Source: Bdellovibrionales bacterium
GTDB lineage: Bacteria > Bdellovibrionota > UBA1018 > CAIMNF01
Assembly: GCA_947502835.1 (NCBI GenBank)
Contig: CANNBJ010000005.1
Span: 186,579-250,578, forward strand
Direction: 5' to 3'
Length of the DNA stretch: 64,000 nt
Shown here: positions 1 through 9,525 of the stretch, one piece after another
Layout: every line of letters begins with the position of its first letter
Position numbering within the stretch: position 1 is the stretch's first letter
Made by a program: the position numbers and the translations under genes
The notes under the pieces: model-generated
What the model was told of the DNA's origin: nothing
The model's database searches: none
The model's input: only the letters and a program-made list of their open reading frames with translations

Positions 1-1465
1 TATTTTCGAGGTTCGCATGCCGCACGATCACAAAACGGTGATCGCTCGAGTGCATTTGGCGGGGAAAGAACAAATTGCCATAGCGATCGACTCTGCACTT
101 GCAGCGAAAAAGGCTTGGGAGTCGATGCCTTGGTCTGAGCGCGCGAGGATTTTCCTGAAAGCCGCAGATCTCTTGGCCGGACCATGGCGCGCGCGAATCA
201 ATGCCGCCACCATGCATGGTCAATCCAAGAACGTTTACCAGGCCGAGATCGATTCCGCCTGCGAGCTTGCCGATTTCTTGCGGTTCAATGCGAAGTTCTA
301 CGAGCAGATCATTTCGGATCAGCCGTTTTCTCCTGCGGGAATCCATAACGCTGTCGATTATCGCCCGCTTGAGGGGTTTGTTTTTGCGGTAACTCCGTTC
401 AATTTCACCGCAATTGCCGGCAATCTTCCCGCAGCCCCTGCCATGATCGGCAACACCGTGGTCTGGAAGCCATCCGAGCAGCAGAGTCTTGCGGCCTATC
501 GCACGTATCAATTGTTCGAGGCGGCAGGGCTTCCTCCGGGCGTGATCAATTTCGTGCCTGCGCCGGGTCCGGTGGCAGGTGAGGTTGCTCTTCATCATCC
601 TGCGCTGGCGGGAGTTCATTTCACCGGGTCAAGCGCGACCTTCAATCACATCACGCGAACCGTGGGGGCAGGCATCGAGGGCTACCACACCTATCCCCGC
701 ATTGTGGGCGAAACGGGGGGCAAGGATTTTGTGTTCGCGCATCCCTCTGCCGATCTGGATGTCCTGAATGTGGCGCTCATCCGGGGCGCTTTCGAGTATC
801 AGGGTCAAAAGTGCTCGGCAGCCTCGCGTGCGTACATCCCGGCATCTCTTTGGCCAAAATTGAAGGATCGGCTCATCGAAGAGACTCGCGCCCTCAAGCA
901 GGGAGATGTTCGCGATTTCCGGAATCTCGTCAATGCGGTGATTGATTCCCGCTCGTGCTCCAAGATTTCGACTTACCTGGAGCATGCGAAAACCACTGCA
1001 AGTTACTCTGTGCTTGCGGGAGGCGAGGTGGACACATCGGTCGGCTATTTTGTGAAGCCGACGCTTCTGCAAGCAACAGATCCAAAAGCCCGCACCCTGT
1101 CCGAGGAGATTTTCGGTCCGGTTCTCTCTCTTTATGTTTATGAGGATGCAAGGCTTGCGGATACGCTCAAACTTGTGAATGAGACTTCGCCCTATGCATT
1201 GACAGGGGCTGTGATCTCTCAGGATCGGATGGCGCTTCAAGCTGTTCTGCAAGAGCTTCGCCACTCGGCCGGGAATATCTACATCAACGACAAGCCGACG
1301 GGGGCAGTGGTGGGGCAGCAGCCGTTTGGTGGCGCTCGTCGATCGGGGACGAATGACAAAGCGGGGAGCTCGATGAATCTTCTTCGCTGGATGAGTGCGC
1401 GGACCATCAAAGAAAACTTTGTCCCGCCCAAGCAGGTCTTGTATCCTTACATGAATGAAGCCTGA
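1..1465 (+). CDS. pruA: delta-1-pyrroline-5-carboxylate dehydrogenase, 5' truncated by window edge
   Basis: NAD-dependent oxidation of glutamate semialdehyde/P5C to glutamate, the second step of proline catabolism in the cytoplasm. The protein follows the ALDH4A1-type (group 2) P5CDH from end to end, including the ending around GQQPFGGARRSGTNDKAG. Counting from the internal ATG at 17, the general-base Glu lies in GETGGKDF (residue 232) and the catalytic Cys in GQKCSAAS (residue 266). The frame stays open to the first base of the window and the upstream codons (FEVR) still fit the family, so the true start lies outside. The ATG at 17 is internal. It is a free-standing dehydrogenase; no proline dehydrogenase domain is visible. 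Its end overlaps the next gene by 11 bp. Confidence 0.93.
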   Translation, partial: IFEVRMPHDHKTVIARVHLAGKEQIAIAIDSALAAKKAWESMPWSERARIFLKAADLLAGPWRARINAATMHGQSKNVYQAEIDSACELADFLRFNAKFYEQIISDQPFSPAGIHNAVDYRPLEGFVFAVTPFNFTAIAGNLPAAPAMIGNTVVWKPSEQQSLAAYRTYQLFEAAGLPPGVINFVPAPGPVAGEVALHHPALAGVHFTGSSATFNHITRTVGAGIEGYHTYPRIVGETGGKDFVFAHPSADLDVLNVALIRGAFEYQGQKCSAASRAYIPASLWPKLKDRLIEETRALKQGDVRDFRNLVNAVIDSRSCSKISTYLEHAKTTASYSVLAGGEVDTSVGYFVKPTLLQATDPKARTLSEEIFGPVLSLYVYEDARLADTLKLVNETSPYALTGAVISQDRMALQAVLQELRHSAGNIYINDKPTGAVVGQQPFGGARRSGTNDKAGSSMNLLRWMSARTIKENFVPPKQVLYPYMNEA

Positions 1466-2951
1466 AAGCAGATATCAAGAGTACAAAACGCTCATGGGTC
1501 GAATTGCCGACCTCGACTTTGCCAATGCCGTTCTCGGATGGGATCAGCAGGTCTACATGCCGAAAAATGGAAGCGAAGGTCGGGGTCGTCAGATGGCGAC
1601 TCTCTCCACCTTTTCCCACGAGCTTTTCACTTCAGGGAAACTCGAAGGAATCCTTCGTGATCTTGCGGAGGAGCAAAATCTCGATGATTCCCAACGCTTC
1701 AATGTGCAGCGAACTCTGAAGGATGTGCTTCGAAAGAAGAAATATTCCGAGGCATTCGTCGAAGAAATGGCTCTCACCACCTCCAAGGCCTTTGGCGCCT
1801 GGCATGAGGCGAGGACCAAGCGCGATTTCAAGGTCTTCGAGCCGCTTCTTGCCAAAATAGTCGAGCTGAAGCGGCAGGAAGCCGAGTTTCTCGGGTACGA
1901 GGAACACCCCTACAATGCGCTGGTTGAGGATTACGAACCGGGCCTTCGGGTATCGAGGATTGACGAGGTGTTTGATCAGGTCAAGCGCGAGCTGTTCCCT
2001 TTCACTCGCGAAATCGCAGCGAGGTTCAAGCCGGATACCTCCTTTCTCGCGAAAACCTTTCCAAAGGAGAAACAGTGGGAGTTTTCAAAACGCATCATCG
2101 AAAAGATGGGGTACGACTTTGAGTCAGGCCGCGCGGACGACGCCCCACATCCGTTTTGTACGACCTTTGCCCCGGGGGATGTGCGGATTACCATCAGGAG
2201 CGCCGAAAATGAGTTCAATATGATGCTCTTTGCTGCAGTTCATGAGGCAGGGCATGCACTTTATGAACTCGGGCTTCCGCAGCGCGAACAGTATGGACTC
2301 CCTCTGGGCTCGGCACTTTCAATGGCATTTCATGAGAGTCAGTCCCGTTTCTGGGAAAACTCCATCGGGAGATCCTTGCCGTTCTGGAAGGGGCAGTACG
2401 GCACGCTTCAGAAGCTGTTCCCTGAGAACCTTGCTGGGGTATCGCTTGCGGATTTCTACCGGGGAGTGAATGCGGTGGAGCCTTCCTTCATAAGGGTGGA
2501 AGCGGATGAACTGACCTATCACGCCCATATTTACATCCGGTATTTGATCGAGAAGGCGCTCATGAGCAGGGAGATCGAGGTGAAGGACATTCCCTCGTTC
2601 TGGAATGACCGCTACCAAGAGTACCTTGGCATTCGTCCGTCGCACGATGGGGAAGGGTGCCTTCAAGACGTGCATTGGTCGTACGGGTCTTTCGGGTATT
2701 TTCCGACCTATTCCTTTGGAAGTTTTTATGCAGCCCAACTGCACGCGGCAATGAAGCGGGATCTTCCTGATTTTGATGGCAAGGTGGAACGAGGGGAGTT
2801 TTCAGCGATCTTGAAGTGGCTGCGCGAGAAGGTTCATGTGCACGGGAAACGGTATTCTTCGGATGAGTTGCTGACTCGGGTCACGGGGGAGCCGCTCAAT
2901 GGGAATCATTTTATGAGTGGGATGCGTGTCAAGTACGGAGCCTTGGGTTGA
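1455..2951 (+). CDS. M32 family metallocarboxypeptidase (carboxypeptidase Taq type)
   Basis: Zinc carboxypeptidase that removes C-terminal residues from peptides, probably in the cytoplasm since no signal peptide is present. The HEXXH zinc motif HEAGH is at residues 263-267, with the downstream HESQSRFWEN motif that supplies the third zinc ligand. The C-terminal signature around IRPSHDGEGCLQDVHWSYG is characteristic of M32. The length, 498 residues, is normal for the family (about 500). The start ATG lies inside the end of the P5C dehydrogenase gene, suggesting co-transcription and translational coupling. A peptide-trimming enzyme next to a proline-catabolic enzyme fits amino-acid salvage from protein, which is inference. 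Confidence 0.95.
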   Translation: MKPESRYQEYKTLMGRIADLDFANAVLGWDQQVYMPKNGSEGRGRQMATLSTFSHELFTSGKLEGILRDLAEEQNLDDSQRFNVQRTLKDVLRKKKYSEAFVEEMALTTSKAFGAWHEARTKRDFKVFEPLLAKIVELKRQEAEFLGYEEHPYNALVEDYEPGLRVSRIDEVFDQVKRELFPFTREIAARFKPDTSFLAKTFPKEKQWEFSKRIIEKMGYDFESGRADDAPHPFCTTFAPGDVRITIRSAENEFNMMLFAAVHEAGHALYELGLPQREQYGLPLGSALSMAFHESQSRFWENSIGRSLPFWKGQYGTLQKLFPENLAGVSLADFYRGVNAVEPSFIRVEADELTYHAHIYIRYLIEKALMSREIEVKDIPSFWNDRYQEYLGIRPSHDGEGCLQDVHWSYGSFGYFPTYSFGSFYAAQLHAAMKRDLPDFDGKVERGEFSAILKWLREKVHVHGKRYSSDELLTRVTGEPLNGNHFMSGMRVKYGALG

Positions 2952-3002
2952 ATCGAAGTCTTCCGCAGGATTAATTTTTATACTGGCCAAATATAAAAAA
3001 GA

Positions 3003-3032
3003 TTGACTTAGTCAGGTATTCTCGAGTAGATT
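3003..3032 (+). promoter_or_regulatory. candidate sigma-70 promoter for the small secreted protein gene
   Basis: TTGACT at 3003-3008 and TAGATT at 3027-3032 are separated by 18 bp, in an AT-rich gap, 20 bp upstream of the start codon. A GGGAG ribosome site follows at 3042-3046. Recognised by eye only. Confidence 0.45.
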
Positions 3033-3052
3033 CCGCCCGTCGGGAGTAATGT

Positions 3053-3610
3053 ATGAAATTCAATCTTGTCTTTGGTCTGTTTGTTTTGGGAATGAGTGGA
3101 ATGGCCTCCGCCGATGTCGTGTGTGAGGCGATCAAGAGCAATTCCGGGGTTCAGGTGATCCGTGGAGTTCGCATCAGTCATGACTCGGTCAAGTTCAAGA
3201 AGACCACTTGGTTCGGGGTTGATTCCCAGGCCCGGGATCGGGCGTTTCGGGCATGCTCCGAGGTTTCAAATTCAACACAGTGCTCTAAAACGATGCCGCA
3301 TCCCTCTGATCGCTACATGAATGTCGGGGATCCCGGATTCGGACCGAGAATGTATGTGGAGAACTCCACCAAGGCCGGCGTGCTCACGCTCCAGTGGGCT
3401 CCTGCGGATGTCGTGAAGCACTACCCCTCCGATTACTCCAGTCTGCACGGAAAATATTTTGCCTTCTTCTCCCGATGCGAAGAGGCCCGCGCCGAACTTG
3501 CCCAGGATGTGGTGGGGAGCTACCACAGGGACTTCCTTCGTGTTGCGCGTGAAAAGTTCCTGAGGGAACATCCGGTTCTTGAAACCAACGATTGGCGCCT
3601 TGCTCCCTGA
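3053..3610 (+). CDS. secreted protein of unknown function
   Basis: I do not recognise this 185-residue protein. It starts with a clear Sec signal peptide (hydrophobic stretch to about residue 18, cleavage probable after ASA). The mature part has four cysteines (near VVCEA, RACSE, TQCSK and SRCEE) that could form two disulfides in the periplasm. No repeat, membrane segment or enzyme motif is visible. It has its own promoter-like sequence and a good ribosome site (GGGAG, 6 bp before the ATG), so it is probably monocistronic. It converges on ntrX, leaving 15 bp between the two stops. Confidence 0.75.
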   Translation: MKFNLVFGLFVLGMSGMASADVVCEAIKSNSGVQVIRGVRISHDSVKFKKTTWFGVDSQARDRAFRACSEVSNSTQCSKTMPHPSDRYMNVGDPGFGPRMYVENSTKAGVLTLQWAPADVVKHYPSDYSSLHGKYFAFFSRCEEARAELAQDVVGSYHRDFLRVAREKFLREHPVLETNDWRLAP

Positions 3611-3625
3611 TCGGCAGGTTTGAAC

Positions 3626-5032
3626 TCAGCTGCCGGTTTCGATTCCGAAGGATTTCATCCTACGATGCAAATAGGTGCGTTCGATTCCAAGGACCTGCGC
3701 GGTCTTTGAAATATTCCAGCCGTTTTCTTTCAGGGCCTGGATGATGTATTCCCGCTCGAACTCGGTCTTCGCGTCCTTGAGGGATCTGCCAGAGGAAACT
3801 GCGATCGCCCCTTGGGGATTTGGCTCCGATCCCCCAAGGCTCGACCCGGAATAGGCGGTGTCGCCCAGGTGAATGCGAAGCTCTTCGGGCGTGATGGTCG
3901 CATCGCTCTCTCCGGATCCCTGGAGAATCACCAGTCGTTCGAGCAGGTTTCGGAGTTCGCGAACATTTCCGGGCCAAGGATACGCTTGAAGCAGGGAGAG
4001 CGAGTCCCGGGCGAGCTCGCGTTTTGGCTTTTGGTGGATTTGCGCGAATTCGCCGAGGAAAGAATCACACAGTTGTGGAATGTCGCTTTTCCGGTCCCGA
4101 AGGGCAGGTACATGGATCCGGATTACGTTGAGTCTGAAATAGAGATCCTCCCGGAAGCCGCCTTTTGAGATTTCTTGTTTCAGGTCTTTGTTGGTAGCCG
4201 CAATGATTCGAACATCGACCGAATGGGTCTCCTGTCCTCCGACGCGCTCGAACTTCTGTTCCTGAAGAATTCGAAGGATCTTCGCTTGCGTTTTGGTCGA
4301 CATGTCGCCGATCTCATCAAGAAAAAGGGTGCCATGGTCGGCCAGGTCAAAACGTCCGCGGCGAAGCTGGGTTGCGCCCGTGAATGCGCCTTTTTCGTGG
4401 CCGAAAAGCTCGCTCTCGATCAACTCCTCGGGGATTGCGGCACAGTTCACTTCGATGAAGGGCTTTTTGAATCTTTGGGAGAGCGCATGCAGGGTCTGTG
4501 CGATCACTTCCTTTCCTGTTCCGTTTTCGCCGGTGATCAGCACGGAGCTGTTGGTAGGTGCGACCCTCCTGATCATCTCGCGGATCTGCATCATGGGTTC
4601 GCTCTCGCCAATGATGGGACGCTTGGTGGCAAGCTGCTTGCGGAGTGCCTGGTTCTCTTCGATCAAATCGCGTGCGGACAGCGCGTTGCGGATCAATACG
4701 AGCAGTCGATCGAGCTCGATCGGTTTCTCCATGAAGTCAAAAGCCCCGAGTTTGGTGGCTTTCACGGCGGTCTCAATATTCCCGTGACCGGACATGATGA
4801 GGACCGGGGAATCCACTCCGCGCTTTTTGAGCTCTTGAAGCGCGGTCATGCCGTCCATCTCGGGCATCCAGATGTCGAGGAGGATGAGACTCGGATCGTG
4901 CTTTTGAGCGAGTTCAATTCCTGTGATCGCGTTGTGAGCTGTGATGGTCCGGTAGCCCTCATCCGAGAGAGCGCCTGCGAGGGAGTCTCGGATCGAGGTT
5001 TCATCATCAATGATCAGGATGGTCCGGCTCAT
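3626..5032 (-). CDS. ntrX: sigma-54-dependent response regulator, NtrX-like
   Basis: Response regulator and enhancer-binding activator. The 468 residues comprise a receiver domain (about 1-120, phospho-acceptor D53 in LLDIWMP, acidic pocket D9-D10), an AAA+ domain with Walker A GENGTGKE and the sigma-54 contact loop GAFTGA at 215-220, and a C-terminal Fis-type helix-turn-helix (about 430-460). Intact GAFTGA implies it activates RNA polymerase holding sigma-54. Its ATG overlaps the ntrY stop by 4 bp, so kinase and regulator are translationally coupled. Pairing with a multi-pass HAMP-PAS kinase and domain order point to NtrX rather than NtrC. Its regulon cannot be seen here. Confidence 0.9.
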   Translation of the reverse strand: MSRTILIIDDETSIRDSLAGALSDEGYRTITAHNAITGIELAQKHDPSLILLDIWMPEMDGMTALQELKKRGVDSPVLIMSGHGNIETAVKATKLGAFDFMEKPIELDRLLVLIRNALSARDLIEENQALRKQLATKRPIIGESEPMMQIREMIRRVAPTNSSVLITGENGTGKEVIAQTLHALSQRFKKPFIEVNCAAIPEELIESELFGHEKGAFTGATQLRRGRFDLADHGTLFLDEIGDMSTKTQAKILRILQEQKFERVGGQETHSVDVRIIAATNKDLKQEISKGGFREDLYFRLNVIRIHVPALRDRKSDIPQLCDSFLGEFAQIHQKPKRELARDSLSLLQAYPWPGNVRELRNLLERLVILQGSGESDATITPEELRIHLGDTAYSGSSLGGSEPNPQGAIAVSSGRSLKDAKTEFEREYIIQALKENGWNISKTAQVLGIERTYLHRRMKSFGIETGS

Positions 5033-7278
5033 GTCGCAAGCTTAGCCGTTTTCAGGGGAAGCTCAATCATAAAAACGGTGCCTTCCTCCGGTACGGAAGA
5101 GACGCGAATGTATCCTCCGTGATCGTTGATGATGCGCTTTACAATGGCAAGTCCGAGTCCTGTGCCCTCCGACTTGGTGGAAAAGTAGGGCTCAAATGCC
5201 CTTTCCTGCACTTCTTCGGACATTCCCGGGCCGTTGTCGCGGATCGTGAGAGCCGCAATTTCGAGCTTTTCATTGAAATGCGTTTCAACTTCGATGCGCC
5301 CCGGGCCTGAGCGGGTCACGGATTTGATCGCTGCGATCCCGTTGTCAATCAGGTTTAGGATTACGCGCTTGATCTGGTCGCGATCAAGATTCAGGACGGG
5401 AAGCGAAGGCTCGAGTTTTGTGATGAAATGAATCTCGGGATGCGCGGAGAGGTAGAGTTGCATCGTTTCCTGGATGAGGTCGTTCAGCTGATTCGGGGTA
5501 GGGGTCACCTCGGGCAATCTCGCAAAGTTCGAGAACTCGTTCACCATCTCCTTCAGCTCATCAGTGTGCTGGATGATCACGGTGGTGCACTCTTGAAGCA
5601 GTTGCCCGTCTTTGCCTTGAAGGTTTTGAAGCCTTCTCTGGAGTCGTTGTGCCGAGAGTTTGATCGGGGTGAGGGGGTTCTTGATTTCGTGGGCGATTCT
5701 TTTTGCGACTTCCCGCCACGCCATCTCCCGCTGGCCCTTTACAAGATAGGTCACATCATCGATCACGGCAACGGCACCCACCACTTGCCCGCGTTCCTTC
5801 AGGGGCGAGGAAATCGCGGTCAGGTTCTTGATCTCTCCGGCAACCTTACCGGTCCAGCTTACCTCGCGATCCATTCGGGAGAGATCCCCGAGGGCTGCCT
5901 GGAGAACCTTCACAATCGACTCGTTCTCGGTGCCCGTAAACGTCGGTCCGAGCATTCGCTCGGGCGCAGCCTGGTCTTGCGGGTTCGAATCGGGCAGGTC
6001 GAGCAGGGATCGCGCGGCATCATTCAGAATCAAGATGCGGCCCGAGGCGTCGACCAGAATGACTCCAGTCGCAATGGTGGTCAGGATCGCCTCGAGTTGT
6101 TGAGTTCGCTGACGGAGTGTTGCCTGATTGTTTTTCAGGTCGGAGGTCATCTTGTTGAAGCTTTCCACCAGAGTCGCAATTTCGTCGTTACCGGTTTTCT
6201 CGATCTGAACATCGAGGCGCCCGCGTCCGACCTCTTGGGCGGCCTTCACCAGACGCTCGACCGGCACAGTGAGCTCGCGCGCAAGATAAAGACCGAGCCA
6301 AATCTCGGCAAAGATGATCAGAAGGGTGATCAGGATCAAGATGATGAGATAGGTGGTCTTGATCGGGTATTTGAGAGGGTTGATGTCTTGATAATCCTCG
6401 GCCGTGCGGGCGATCTGACCTGCCCGATTGGTCAGGTTCATGGGAATCAATGAATTCACCACGACGAGCGCACGGACCCTACCCGAGGTGTAATCCACTG
6501 CAGGGATGATCGAGCGCACAAGGTCGGCATGTCCGATGGTCTGGATGAAGGAGAGCTTGTTTCCCTGAAACCCCTGTTTGAGACGATCCAGACTCAAGCG
6601 GACATAGGCAAACGGAGTATTGGCTCTGGATCCGGGGTCCATCACCAGTGTCGGATCCTCGAGGGGGTCGGTGTAGATCTCGACCGCGTTCAGCGCGTAG
6701 AGCGCCCGGAGCTGTTCGAGCTGGTTGACAAGCGCAGGCGTAATCTGGCGCTTCCGGCTCATGAGGGGGGAATGGAGTTGTTTTCCGATCAGGGTCGCGA
6801 AATGGGTCGAGAGGTTTTCCGCGTTCTTGTAGTAAAGATTCGTGATCTCGAGCGAGGACTGGAGGGTGTTCTGGATTTTCAGCGAAAACCATTTATCAAA
6901 GCTTTGGTTGATGTAAAGGGCCGAGATCGCGAAAACGGTCAGGGTGGGGATGATGGAGAACCCGATGAAGGCGGTCACCAGCTTGGTCTTGAGCCTTGAG
7001 CCCAGGATCTGGCTTCGACGCTCAAAGAAGATCTTGCCGACGTTTTTGAAAATGAGCCACAAAAGGCCCATCAGGATCACAATGTTGAAATTGATGAGCC
7101 CGAAAAAGAAAATCGAATTCACAAAAGGAAGGCTCGAGGAGATCTTGCCAAGCCTGAATTCCACCAGTGTGAGGAGCACAAGGGCGATGAAAAGCCCGGC
7201 CATGATCGCGCGTTCCCGGCGCCGTTTCCGAAGCTCTTTTTGTTCCAGCCTGTCCAACATCGCGGCCGAGATTATCAT
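5029..7278 (-). CDS. ntrY: NtrY-like membrane sensor histidine kinase
   Basis: Inner-membrane sensor kinase of 749 residues and partner of the following response regulator. In order it has about four hydrophobic transmembrane segments within the first 340 residues with an extracytoplasmic stretch, a HAMP domain (begins about RELTVPVERLVKAA), a PAS domain, a HisKA dimerisation domain with phospho-acceptor H530 in RIAHEIKNPLTP, and a HATPase_c domain with the G boxes DNGPGM and GTGLGLAIVKRI. This is the NtrY architecture. The family usually senses redox or nitrogen status. The gene starts 35 bp from proS on the other strand, so the two share a very short divergent promoter region. Confidence 0.9.
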   Translation of the reverse strand: MIISAAMLDRLEQKELRKRRRERAIMAGLFIALVLLTLVEFRLGKISSSLPFVNSIFFFGLINFNIVILMGLLWLIFKNVGKIFFERRSQILGSRLKTKLVTAFIGFSIIPTLTVFAISALYINQSFDKWFSLKIQNTLQSSLEITNLYYKNAENLSTHFATLIGKQLHSPLMSRKRQITPALVNQLEQLRALYALNAVEIYTDPLEDPTLVMDPGSRANTPFAYVRLSLDRLKQGFQGNKLSFIQTIGHADLVRSIIPAVDYTSGRVRALVVVNSLIPMNLTNRAGQIARTAEDYQDINPLKYPIKTTYLIILILITLLIIFAEIWLGLYLARELTVPVERLVKAAQEVGRGRLDVQIEKTGNDEIATLVESFNKMTSDLKNNQATLRQRTQQLEAILTTIATGVILVDASGRILILNDAARSLLDLPDSNPQDQAAPERMLGPTFTGTENESIVKVLQAALGDLSRMDREVSWTGKVAGEIKNLTAISSPLKERGQVVGAVAVIDDVTYLVKGQREMAWREVAKRIAHEIKNPLTPIKLSAQRLQRRLQNLQGKDGQLLQECTTVIIQHTDELKEMVNEFSNFARLPEVTPTPNQLNDLIQETMQLYLSAHPEIHFITKLEPSLPVLNLDRDQIKRVILNLIDNGIAAIKSVTRSGPGRIEVETHFNEKLEIAALTIRDNGPGMSEEVQERAFEPYFSTKSEGTGLGLAIVKRIINDHGGYIRVSSVPEEGTVFMIELPLKTAKLAT

Positions 7279-7313
7279 GGATTTTGGCGTGAAATCGAAC
7301 TAATCTAGCCGGC

Positions 7314-8786
7314 ATGGCAGAAAAAATCACCCCCCGCACCGAAGACTTTCCCCAATGGTATCAGGACGTGGTCCTTCAGGCCCGATTGGCCGATTACAGC
7401 CCGGTAAAAGGGTGCATGGTGATCCGCCCGAACGGGTACTCCATCTGGGAGCGCATTCAAAAGGAACTCAATGATCGGATCAAGGCCTCCGGGGTCCGGA
7501 ATGCCTATTTTCCGATGTTCATTCCCGAGAGCTTCATCAAGAAGGAAGCCGACCATGTCGAGGGCTTTGCTCCGCAGGTTGCCGTTGTGACCCATGCCGG
7601 AGCCAAGGATCTCGAGGAGAGACTCGTGGTCAGGCCAACCTCCGAGACCATCATCAACTCGATGTTTGCCAAGTGGGTGCAGAGCTATCGCGATCTCCCG
7701 CTCCTCATCAATCAGTGGGCAAACGTGGTTCGATGGGAAATGCGGACTCGATTGTTTCTTCGAACCACAGAATTCCTCTGGCAGGAGGGACATACTTGTC
7801 ACGCCACACTTGAGGATGCAGAACTCTTCACTCAAAAAATGCTTAAGGTGTATCACGAGTTCTCCGAGAACGTGCTTGCCATGCCCGTTGTGCCCGGCAT
7901 GAAATCCGAGGCCGAAAAATTCGCGGGCGCGCTCAGAACCTATTGCATCGAAGCGATGATGCAGGACGGGAAGGCGCTTCAGGCCGGAACATCACACAAT
8001 CTTTCGGATCACTTCGCAAAAGCGTTCGATACGATGTTCCTCGACAAGGATGGAAAGCAGAAGCATGTGTTCCAGACCAGCTGGGGTGTTTCCACCCGTT
8101 TGATCGGGGGCATGATCATGACCCATTCGGATGACAAAGGTTTGGTTCTTCCTCCCATGCTGGCCGAAACCCATGTTGTGATTGTTCCGATCGTGCCGAA
8201 GGCTGCAATGGCGGAAAGCGTGTATCACGCCGCAGACCAGCTTGCATCCTCCATTCAGGAACATGCGGATGCCCGCAAGCTTCCGTATCGCCTCGGTGTT
8301 TCCGTCGACAAGGACGAGACCAAGCAAGCCGGATGGAAGTTCCACGAGTATGAACTCATCGGAATCCCGATCCGGATTGAGATCGGTCCGCGCGACCTTG
8401 AAAAGGGTCAGGCTGTTTTCACCCGGCGTGACCTCGGAGTGAAGGAATTCATTCCACTGGCGGATCTCCCAGCGAGGGTTTCAAAAGAGCTGGTGGCAAT
8501 GCAGGCGGAACTACTTGCCAAAGCAAAAGCTCATCGCGATCAGAACATTCATGCCGTGAGTGATTATGCGACCTTCAAGCAAATGATCGATGAGAAGGGC
8601 GGCTTCTATAAAGTACCTTGGGGCTTGGATCGTGCCGCCGAGGAACAGATCAAGGATGAAACCAAGGCCACACTCCGGTGCATCCTCCTCGATGAGGGAT
8701 TCAAGCCAATTCCTGCAAATGCTCCGTGCTTCAAGACCGGCAAGACGGATGGAACCGTGATGGCGATTTTCGCCCGGTCGTATTGA
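7314..8786 (+). CDS. proS: prolyl-tRNA synthetase, archaeal/eukaryotic-like (type 3) form
   Basis: Charges tRNA-Pro with proline (class II aminoacyl-tRNA synthetase, cytoplasmic). At 490 residues it is too short for the common bacterial ProS (about 570), which carries an editing insertion between motifs 2 and 3. Here the class II core ([32 protein letters not shown]) runs directly to [13 protein letters not shown]. The protein ends with a C-terminal Tyr in FARSY, typical of the archaeal/eukaryotic branch. That branch is known in scattered bacteria. The missing insertion suggests no cis-editing of Ala-tRNA-Pro. It is followed after 10 bp by pyrF, probably in one operon. Confidence 0.95.
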   Translation: MAEKITPRTEDFPQWYQDVVLQARLADYSPVKGCMVIRPNGYSIWERIQKELNDRIKASGVRNAYFPMFIPESFIKKEADHVEGFAPQVAVVTHAGAKDLEERLVVRPTSETIINSMFAKWVQSYRDLPLLINQWANVVRWEMRTRLFLRTTEFLWQEGHTCHATLEDAELFTQKMLKVYHEFSENVLAMPVVPGMKSEAEKFAGALRTYCIEAMMQDGKALQAGTSHNLSDHFAKAFDTMFLDKDGKQKHVFQTSWGVSTRLIGGMIMTHSDDKGLVLPPMLAETHVVIVPIVPKAAMAESVYHAADQLASSIQEHADARKLPYRLGVSVDKDETKQAGWKFHEYELIGIPIRIEIGPRDLEKGQAVFTRRDLGVKEFIPLADLPARVSKELVAMQAELLAKAKAHRDQNIHAVSDYATFKQMIDEKGGFYKVPWGLDRAAEEQIKDETKATLRCILLDEGFKPIPANAPCFKTGKTDGTVMAIFARSY

Positions 8787-8796
8787 GGAATCCCTG

Positions 8797-9525
8797 ATGG
8801 CAACCGAGCTGGTGGTCGCACTTGACTACTCTGAACGCAAATCAGCCGAGATCCTGATGGATGAGCTCCACGGGCTTCCGGTCGTGTACAAGATCGGGCT
8901 TGAGCTTTTCATGTCGGTGGACTCGAATTGGATTCAGGCGATTACGGGAAGTGGTGAGCGGATCTTCCTGGATCTCAAGTTTCATGACATTCCAAACACC
9001 GTTGCGCAAGCGGCGGTAAAGGCCTCAAAGCTCGGCGTGGAATTCATGACTGTGCATCTCTCGGGTGGGAAGCGTATGCTCGATGAACTTGACATTCGCC
9101 TGCAGGAGGCAACAATTTCAGGCGAAATCACCTCGCGTCCGAAGATCCTGGGAGTCAGTGTCCTTACCTCATTCCTCGAAGAGGAGTGGGTTGCAAATGT
9201 TTCGCGGATGGCGAAACTTACCGGTGTCAGGACCATACAGGATACGGTGAATCACTTTGCGGATCTTGCCCATTCCCACCCTGCAGTTCAGGGAATGGTT
9301 TGCTCGCCCAAGGAAATCGAGGCGGTAAGGTTCAAGTATCCGGAGTTGTATCTGATGATCCCGGGAGTCAGGATGGAAGGTTCGGCGTTGAACGACCAGG
9401 CTCGTGTGATGACTCCGGCCCAAGCGATGAAAGCGGGCGCCTCGGCCATTGTTGTGGGGCGACCGATCACTCAATCGCAGAATCCGCGCAAATCCGCGGA
9501 AGAATTCCTGAGAGAAATCCAATGA
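8797..9525 (+). CDS. pyrF: orotidine 5'-phosphate decarboxylase
   Basis: Converts OMP to UMP, the last step of de novo pyrimidine synthesis, as a cytoplasmic TIM-barrel enzyme. The family's hallmark catalytic motif is present as DLKFHDIPNTV, holding the Asp-Lys-x-x-Asp charge network. The phosphate-binding end shows PGVRMEG and SAIVVGRPITQS. The length, 242 residues, is normal. The start lies 10 bp after proS and the stop overlaps the next start (ATG at 9522, TGA at 9523-9525), so the three genes look like one transcript. Confidence 0.96.
   Translation: MATELVVALDYSERKSAEILMDELHGLPVVYKIGLELFMSVDSNWIQAITGSGERIFLDLKFHDIPNTVAQAAVKASKLGVEFMTVHLSGGKRMLDELDIRLQEATISGEITSRPKILGVSVLTSFLEEEWVANVSRMAKLTGVRTIQDTVNHFADLAHSHPAVQGMVCSPKEIEAVRFKYPELYLMIPGVRMEGSALNDQARVMTPAQAMKAGASAIVVGRPITQSQNPRKSAEEFLREIQ

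Noticed and set aside
3612..3639. Hairpin CGGCAG / CTGCCG between the convergent 3053 gene and ntrX
   Set aside because: The stem has 6 bp with a 12-base loop and no T run, and it overlaps the ntrX end. Too weak for a terminator.
4175..5122. Long open frame antisense to ntrX (about 315 codons)
   Set aside because: It is the mirror of a well-conserved sigma-54 regulator. Composition and content give no protein-like domain.
5428..6453. Long open frame antisense to ntrY
   Set aside because: It lies wholly opposite the kinase, whose motifs are intact; the frame is a codon-bias shadow.
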